Source of the DNA: Gossypium raimondii
Taxonomy: Eukaryota > Streptophyta > Magnoliopsida > Malvales > Malvaceae
NCBI RefSeq assembly: GCF_025698545.1
Contig: NC_068571.1
Coordinates: forward strand, 46,037,733-46,101,732
Direction of reading: 5' to 3'
DNA: 64,000 bases
Made by a program: the position numbers and the translations under genes. This document shows, piece after piece, positions 56,127 through 64,000 of the stretch; position 1 is the first letter of the stretch, and every line of letters begins with the position of its first letter. A model generated the notes under the pieces. It had not been told where the DNA came from. It did no database searches and saw only the letters and a list, made by a program, of their open reading frames with translations.

Positions 56127-58800
56127 CTAGATTATAGAAGGTAATAAAGTGACTTGTCAAATTTAAGATTAATGAAGTGAGAAACATAGAGCTTTTAGGT
56201 ACTTAAGTGGATATTTTCCATGGCCTTAACATGTTTTATGATAAATGTAGCCTCCTAAACTCGGCCTAGACATTATGGCCGAAGCATGAAGATTACATAA
56301 GCCATTAAGATGGAATGGAAAGTGTTTCTATTTAATCACTTTTTAAAACTAGTGATCTCGATTTATTTGCTTTGATTCAAGAAAATATCATATTAATTTT
56401 AAAACTATCAAGTGACTTTGTTGTTTCATTTGTAAAGATTAATTATTCCAAAAAACTAGGTTATATTTTGATAAAAACAACTTCATAATATTGTGGTGGA
56501 AAATTGTATTAAAATCATATTTTTGTTAAAAATAAGTTTTTTATGCATATTCGACAAAACATCAGTAGATAATTTAAAACCTCAAATCATGCGATAATAA
56601 AATGAAAGTCCCCTAATAAAAAGTTTCATGCCACGATCCATAAGAAAATTATTACAATCCAGAATAATAAAATAACCAAATAATAAGGTTTAAAGTATTT
56701 AAAACCAAAATCATCAGAGAACTCCTCCGAAAGCCATATCTAAATCTAACCTTAAGGATTACCTAAAATCAAATCAGAATATAGGGATGAGCTAATAAGC
56801 TCAATGAGAGTCTTAACTTATGTAGCAAATAGTAATTCAGAACATATATTACAGAAGACAGTAGAAAATATAAATAAGCAGTCCAATTTCACATATGTCA
56901 ATATGCAAGATAATATCGATGCAGAGTTTTTCAGAAAAGTTCTTACCCAACACCGCTACACACCACAAAGAGTTCCCCAGAACTTATTCATCTAATAATA
57001 CACCAAAATTGTGGACAAGCCATCAGATATTGCAAATATACTGCCAAAATGTGTGAATATACCGCCAGAATGTGAAGATAATTAAACTGCCAGAAACTTC
57101 TTACTTTCAATATAAACACAATCCAATGCACTATGATATGGCACACAGAAATAGATATACATCAATAGGCATGCTTAGCATGTGATTATATTTTGTTAAC
57201 AAAAATAGTAGGCATGGGTTTGCTTTTCATGCTTATCAGAACAAAAATAACAATATCTATGATTAATCATGATATCCGATTTACTTAATAAAAAATGTGT
57301 CATTTGATCACATAACATGAGTGTCAGAACTAACATATAAATTCATCCATCATAATACAACATACAAACATATTTGTGACATCACATGTTTAACATATCA
57401 GAGTTACTTACTTGGGAACCATTCCATTAAAAGATTTATCAACCACCATGAATACTTAGTGTATTCGAAAAGCCACGTTTCAAAGCAGTTAAATAATATT
57501 AATCATAACTAAATAATGTTTAATAAATAATCATACAAATTTTATTTGATTAAACTCACACCTGAAAATTAAGCCTTGTCATTAGATGTACACTCCACAC
57601 TTTAGCAATAACAAATCTAGACAGATCTTGCTCAATTTGATTAAATAACAACGATATGAAACCAATGGAACATTCATTAGTTTCGGCCATGAACCAAAAT
57701 ATTTTCTCTTAAGGAATCAAATAAGGAACTCACTCTAAATACCTTTTTAAAAGATAATTCAAATGATTCTTTATTGCTAGAGGGAAAACCAAATGATCCA
57801 GGTTAGATCCTTCAAGAAATGAATCATACAAACATTAGTATTTATATTTGACTATCATAAGAAAAGAGATGATTGATATTAGATTTATCAATCAATACTT
57901 ACGCTAAATCGGATGGGTTGAACAGATTGATGATTCATCGAAAGTTTCGGTTCAATGGAGGAATAGTGGTTAAGGAAAAATCAACATCAAAATAAAATGA
58001 ATGAGTATATAGCTTTATTTAACAATAATTTAAAAAAAGTAAGAGAAGAGGGGTAAAAATCGATTATGACCAAAAAATTACAGAGAGAATGAAAAACAAA
58101 AAAAAATGGTGTGCGATAGCGGCGGCGGTGGTGCGGTGACGTGATGACGATGACGATGACGATGCAACATGGCAAAAAGAGAATGAGAGAGGAGGGATAG
58201 TGGTGAAGTGGTGGTGTTTTAGGTGGTGCATTGGTGGTTAATGGTGGTGAAAACAAATGAAGATGGTGGCTCAAACAGGTGCAAGAGAGAAAATTAGAAG
58301 AGAGAAGAGGAAAATGACAAACAAAATGAGAGGATAGACTCACTAAGGTAGGTCAGACGGTAATAGCAATTCAAATGGGGGGAATTAGGAAGGGAGTTAA
58401 AAAAGGGGGAAGAAAAAGAAAAGAAAGAGGACATGTGGAGTGAAATGAGGGCTAAGGAAGAAAGAGAAAGCAAAAGAAGAGAAGAAAGAATTTCTTCTAT
58501 ATGGCAACAAGGTGGGATGGCAAGTAGGGGTTTGACCAACTATTTAAATTCAAAAATTAAAAAATAATAATAAATAGGAGTGGGGGAATTAAACTTGGGT
58601 CACGTGGGAAGCTTAACTTGTTCTTAAACCACTAGGCTATAATTCATATTTGTTCAAGAATTGACGATAATTAAATTTAAATGGTGTGTAACATTAAATG
58701 TGTTTATGTAATGAAATCAAATTATGATTAGCACCATCGAGCTTCTTTGCTCAGCATGCAAAATTATTTGTTTCCATGCACAGGTAATGGTTAAGTTCGA
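56127..58800. other. Probable degenerate repeat-derived sequence, no gene
   Basis: 56990-57080 has a short repeat (ATACTGCCAAAATGTG, ATACCGCCAGAATGTG). 57980-58540 is A/G-rich on the plus strand with a (GATGAC)n-type run near 58140-58160. The character resembles the bodies of the 2.7-kb LTR family, but no ends were found. Frames on both strands are low in complexity. Confidence 0.35.
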
Positions 58801-61800
58801 TAGAGTTTGCAGTTGATTGACAACATCTAGGACCCTCTTCTCAGTTCAGTAATGTTTGTATTGCCCTTATTATCTTAAATCTTGTGTTGGCATGTACCTA
58901 GAGTTATAAGTTGTTGTTGAAATTCTTTATGATAATTTCAATAGATGGCACTAGTAAAACTATAATTTAAACTAAAAGTGTACTGTGAGTAATGATCATA
59001 GGTCAATCTTGGTTAGTTGGAATGTTATGTTTACGTGAGTATATAATGGTATGTATTGGTATTTAAGGTTGCTTTTATATGTTATGATGAGCATGTTTTA
59101 AATTGACAAATAACTTGGTTCAAGTATATTATTGGGTAGGAATTTTGCTTACAATTGGTAGTCTTGAACATGTCTTAGGTTCACTGGTATGTATTTCTTA
59201 TGTCTTAAACTTGATTTTAAAGTCGTATATTTGAAATTATTGATAATTTCAAGTTATTTATTTGAGTAATGATTTGAGTTAGTCTAAACTGCTTGAGCAA
59301 CATATCATGAATTGTGCTTTTAAGTTAACAAACAGTCTTGGACCCTTTTAATTCATCATCAATCTTTAATGAACTCTATAGTTCATATATTGAAGCTTCA
59401 ACTCCTTTTCTTGAAATCTTTTTATCACAAATTCTTCTTTTCGATTTCAATTATTTGGATTTAGTGATTGGGACTTGACGGAAATTGAATCATTCTCATC
59501 ATGGGCTTGAAATTGGATCGAGTCGTTCATATATATTTATTATATTTAAAATATGCCTACTCACTATGTTTCACAAAATTAGATTACTTTTTAAATATAG
59601 TACATAATGATTTGATTCCTAAATAAATAAATCTAAAGTTAAAATATTGAGTTATGCAAACTATGTAAATTTGAAATGAATACAAAACAATTCAAATAAT
59701 TATTAATGTGACAGAAAAAAATAAAACAAATAAATAAACATACCAAAAATTATGTAAAATGAATTATTTACGTTTAAATAATTATACTTTATGCGTAAAA
59801 ATAATGAGAAAACACGCCAAATTTTAAAAAGTAAATCATTATATAAATTATGCAAAAAAAAAAAAGTTAAGACATAACATCAACAAACAAATTATGCTGT
59901 AAATAAAATCATAGTAATAAACTATATACAAAACATGGTATACACACAAAAAAATAACATGAATATGATTCACATACGTGTTCAGACTTCGATTAAAATT
60001 GAATTAACCGGTCAAACTGATCTAATTCGATTAATCAGTCAGTTAATTGATATAATTCGGTCGGAGGTCGGTTTAAAGGCTTTTTGAAATTTCGATTAAC
60101 GGTTAATTTAGTTTGAAATCGGGCAATTAATTAAATTAACCGAACTTAAGAATTAACATTATATATCATATGTATTAGGCTATTATTAGTTCGGTTAATT
60201 CAGTCAAATGAGCATTATAAATTTATTTTTTATATGTTTTATACTTATTTTAACAAAAAATAAATAAATTTTGGTTAATTCGATTAGCGAACAAATTAAT
60301 TGAAATATTTCGTTCGGTTAATTTATTTTAAAAAATTCGTTCAATTAACGTTTAAAGGATTAAAAGTTCGATTAATTTAATTAATACTAATTCAGTTCGG
60401 TTAACTGTTTGAATACCCTATATATATCACGACTAATATAAAAGCATAATATAAATGTATATATAAAATCATGATCCTCTCTATATATAATTTTAGTGTA
60501 TAAAAATATTTATAATATATTTTAAATGCACAAAAAGCTGAAACGTTATATATAAAAAATACATTTCTAAATGACGTGCTTTTTCCCCTTTTGTAACTTC
60601 ATCTTGATAAAAAAATTACAATGTATTTAATATAACATATTACCGTATTTATACCTCAAAACTAATCCTTCACAAACATTAAATTTAGATGTGAGATTAT
60701 TAAATTTATATATATATTTTACATTATTAAACTTGTTGGAAACCTCATATTAAATACAACATAAAACTAGGAGATTAAATTTCTTTTAATTTTAAAGGCA
60801 AATTAAATTCTCTAAAACAAACAATTATAAATTATATAAATAAACTATCTCAATAATTGTTTAATTGAATTCATATGATAAAATCAAGGTGTAATAAAAC
60901 TGATTTTTTTAGTTAATAAATTTTGTTAAACATTTTTAATTTTAAACTTAAGTTAATCCAACCAAACACATTAATTTTATAGTCTAATCAGATAAATTAA
61001 ATAGTGTAATCTTATTACGAAACGTAATTTAAGATTCAAAGAGCCAAACACGGGAGAGCTTCAATTCTTGCTTAGATATGTGGTTTTATGCAAAGTTTTC
61101 ATGACTGGACCAGTGGTTGAACTGGCCAGGCCATCGGTTCACCAGTCCGAACGATTTGATTAAATAAATTATTAAAATTGGATAAAAAATAAAAACTACT
61201 AAAAATAACTTTAATTGTTAGTTTAATTCGTTTGTATTGATTCACAATTCAACCGATCTAAAACTTTATTCCGGACAAATACTCCAACTGATTATCAATC
61301 TAACCAATTCAATTCAAATAATTATAGTTTTATGTTGGGGTGTACGGAATTTGCACAAGACTTTACTCCACAATGGAGTGGTGCCTGACTTTGCTATGGT
61401 CAGGTCTTAGTGTGATGAATATCTGTATCAATATAATACAAGATGGTGTTGCCTATTCGGTTGTGTACTTTACTTTAAACCCTAAAAACCTAAAGATAAT
61501 AGTTTTAAAAAGCATTACTTTTGATCCAACCAAAATTTGTATACAACAGAAACAGTAGTGGTGCTTTGATGGGTAATAGAGCTGTGTGAAGAGGAACCTT
61601 AGTTGCAGCGCATGGATTTAGACAATTTGTATATAAAGGCTAAAGTGGTTGTTTATGGCCTGAGATGAGTAGTTGAGAGTTGGGTTCATTTGAAAAGTGA
61701 TGTGCTTATTTTAGTAAATTGGTTCCAATTTAAAATTTAGCTTATAGTTTGGGGTGTCTAGAAAATTAAGCCAAGAAAGTTAGCCTGGTTTGGACCCAAT

Positions 61801-61839
61801 CGAAGTTGAATTAGAATTAGAGCCCATAAGAACTAGAAA
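58801..61839. other. AT-rich intergenic region, no gene recognised
   Basis: No domain-bearing frame on either strand. 59985-60425 is a degenerate inverted arrangement rich in GGTTAATT and CGATTAA words, ending GTTTGAATACCC; it may be an old hAT-like element. 61090-61320 has similar GGTTCACCAGTCC-type words. Confidence 0.4.
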
Positions 61840-62169
61840 ATGGCTAAAAGATTCTTTCTGACGGTAAACAAAATCCAGCCATTTAGATTTTGGCTGCGAA
61901 TTATCATCAGCCCTAACTTGGCTATTAAATATCACTATCTTTTAACCTTTTTTCCCACTCTCTTTGCCTTTTGGTTCTCTTCCTCTTCCTCCTCTTCACC
62001 CAAAAACCCCCGCCCGAAGCTAGGGTTACTCTTCTTCTTCGTTCTCTCTCTGGGTTTTTTACATTCCTCTTTCTTGGGGCATTTTAGGGTTCTTGAAATT
62101 TTTGCACTCATTTGATTTTTTTTGGGTTATTGTTTTCTTTGGATCTGGATCTGTGAAAGAAGTTCTCTA
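61840..62169 (+). other. Probable promoter and 5' UTR of the KH/CCCH gene
   Basis: CT-rich leader (61960-62060: TCTTCCTCTTCCTCCTCTTC) directly upstream of the start codon, typical of plant 5' UTRs. No TATA box is obvious. The 91-codon frame in it is pyrimidine-rich and not considered a gene. Confidence 0.45.
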
Positions 62170-63992
62170 ATGGATACTCGTAAAAGGGGAAGACGTGAAG
62201 CTGGGTTCAATGCTAATGGCGGCATCAAGAAATCTAAACCAGGTTTGTCCTTTTTTTTTTCTCTCTAAAATTGAAATATATGGTCTTTGTTCCTGTTAAT
62301 ATTTTCAAGCTTGTTTAAGTGTTAATATAGAAGTGATTAATTACATAATTTTTAGGTATAAAATGAAGAATTAAACACGTTGAATTTTTGGGGGATAATT
62401 TCGATATAAAAAAAAAGTTGTAACTGAGAAAAAGTAATTAATTAATGGTTGTGCAACAGAATTGGAATCTTTATCAACTGGTGTAGGAAGCAAATCGAAG
62501 CCTTGCACCAAGTTTTTCAGGTTAAAATTCTTATACCCACACCTAAATAAATATTGCACTTAAATTCTGTTTCTATAATTTATTTCTAAAAATTTGAACT
62601 TTATAGTTAGCTAAAAACTTGTGATTTTGCTAATCAAATGTGGGTATTATTGAGTTATTACAGGTGCAATTACTGTTGTTTGATCATTAATCAAGCTAAT
62701 GGTTAACAGAGATTGGCTTCATTAATAACCAATTTTGCTGGAGTTAGTTGGTGAAAAAAAGGCAAATTAGATCAAAGATGTACTATTTGTTATATAAACT
62801 GTTCCTAAGATTGAATTAACTGGTAAAATTTTCAAATATCGGTACGGTTATTGAGTCCCTTGGTAAGTTTAGCTGTTATATAAATCAAAGTATGATGAAA
62901 AATTCAGGTATGATGTGTTCTTTTTTGTGAAAATTATGTCATTAGACTCCTTTAAGTTCTTCCCATCATTGGAATTTGCTCGTGTTGATATAAATAGTTT
63001 TCGTGTTTGATATTGTTTTACTCAAGTATGACTTGGGACTATAAGTATCGCTGTTATGCTTTTGTGCTAGATTATTGTTGTGTGCTAGCACTAGCTAGGC
63101 TTCTGTTCTATTGGAATGTCTAGGTTTTCTGATGTTTTCAGTTCAGAATAGGCATCTTATACGAGTGAAACATTTGTATTTAGCTGATGTTATGGACTCG
63201 TCTAAGTTTGATCTGATCCCGAGTTGTTTTGATTGCAGTACTGCTGGTTGTCAATTTGGTGAGAGCTGCCATTTCCTGCACTATGTTCCTGGAGGTTACA
63301 ATGCAGTGTCCCAGATGATGAACCTTGCACCAGCTGTTCAACCAGCTTCTAGAAACGTGGCAGCGACAGCTGCAATACCTCATGGATCTGCCTCTGCGGT
63401 CAAAACTCGGTTATGCAACAAATTTAGTAGTCCCGAAGGTTGTAAGTTTGGTGATAAATGTCATTTTGCACATGGAGAGTGGGAACTTGGCACGCCTATT
63501 GCTCCATCTCTTGATGATCCCCGTTCCATGGCACCTCTTCCTGGCCGCATGGGCAGTCGGATGGAACCACCACCCCCATCAGGTCCTGCTGCTACGTTTG
63601 GTGCTTCAGCAACTGCGAAAATTAGTGTGGATGCTTCCCTTGCAGGAGCCATTATTGGGAAAGGTGGTGTGCACTCCAAGCAGATATGTCGTCAAACAGG
63701 TGCAAAGCTATCTATTCGGGAACATGAGTCAGATCCATCACTTAGGAACATCGAGCTCGAAGGATCATTTGAGCAAATTAAAGAAGCCAGTGCAATGGTT
63801 AGAGAACTAATCAGCAGCCTGGGTCCAGTACCAGGTCCAGCCAAAACAGCTGGTGCACATGGTGGTCAAGGGCATCCGGGAAGCAACTACAAAACGAAGT
63901 TGTGCGACAATTTTGCAAAGGGAAGTTGCACTTTCGGAGAAAGATGTCACTTTGCACACGGTGCAGCCGAGTTGCGGAAGTCGGTAGTGTGA
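62170..63992 (+). CDS. KH-domain and CCCH zinc-finger RNA-binding protein, three exons
   Basis: Exons 62170-62242, 62460-62520 and 63239-63992 join in frame to 295 codons; splice sites are CAG|GTTTGT, CAACAG|A, CAG|GTTAAA and TTGCAG|T. The protein starts MDTRKRGRREAGFN. Three CCCH fingers are visible: C40-x8-C49-x5-C55-x3-H59, C104-x8-C113-x5-C119-x3-H123 and C267-x7-C275-x5-C281-x3-H285. A KH domain lies at about 170-240 with the GxxG loop in IIGKGG (183-188). This order matches Arabidopsis At5g06770 and At3g12130 (from memory). Such proteins bind RNA; the target here is unknown. The long exon is open further upstream to 63111, but that part is intron because the first finger needs the upstream exons. 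Confidence 0.93.
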
Positions 63993-64000
63993 AGGCTAAA

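Noticed and set aside
58140-58165. GATGAC repeats as a possible coding Asp-rich tract
   Set aside because: A short microsatellite in A/G-rich DNA with no surrounding domain.
63111-63238. In-frame extension upstream of the third exon of the KH/CCCH gene
   Set aside because: A TTGCAG acceptor at 63238 and the first zinc finger, which needs exons at 62170 and 62460, show that it is intron.
1-64000. A bacterial-type defence system, toxin cluster or integrated virus as the hidden novelty
   Set aside because: The content is plant nuclear DNA. No such genes were found; the retroelements lack an envelope-like ORF that I can recognise.

Overview
This window is nuclear DNA of a flowering plant, most likely a cotton (Gossypium) or close relative. 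It is AT-rich and intron-bearing, with three conserved plant genes and dense nested transposons. The cotton assignment is inference, from recognising the Tat/Ogre-type retroelement proteins and several repeat families; no search was run. The genes are a QUIRKY/MCTP15-like C2-domain protein (34155-37340, minus, single exon, 1061 aa), an Mpo1-like (DUF962) ER membrane protein (47887-49917, minus, four exons, 203 aa) and a KH/CCCH zinc-finger RNA-binding protein (62170-63992, plus, three exons, 295 aa). I see no functional link between them.

Positions 1-22262 are one giant Ty3/gypsy retrotransposon of the Tat/Ogre type on the minus strand. The right LTR is complete; the left LTR is cut by the window edge. 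The order on the minus strand is 5' LTR, PBS, extra ORF1, gag, protease, RT, RNase H, a second RNase H, integrase, a nine-copy 132-bp tandem array, polypurine tract, 3' LTR. All reading frames are broken. Two LTR-like insertions of about 2.7 kb sit inside it; one has a perfect TSD and splits ORF1. The LTR family also carries a conserved promoter-like module pointing opposite to the retroelement genes: paired palindromes, a TATA box and a candidate intron.

Positions 22263-47110 hold a degenerate head-to-tail array around QUIRKY with at least three units, only one gene being intact. The 3' flank of the intact unit carries an 8.65-kb Mutator-like element with a 9-bp TSD. Inside that element are a 2.73-kb solo LTR (5-bp TSD) and a 2.54-kb hAT-like element (8-bp TSD) that captured exons and introns of a DEAD-box helicase gene. 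The second unit has lost the gene. Its 3' flank is an almost empty site for the Mutator-like element, and its promoter side carries another hAT-like insert. The third unit keeps only a 5' fragment of the gene with a nonsense codon. A 2.58-kb solo LTR (TSD GATAG) splits a MITE between units two and three.

Positions 47111-64000 contain the Mpo1-like gene, a MITE, a 3.66-kb non-autonomous LTR element that encodes only broken gag and protease, about 5.7 kb of AT-rich sequence without recognised genes, and the KH/CCCH gene. No tRNA or rRNA gene, CRISPR array or bacterial-type system was seen.
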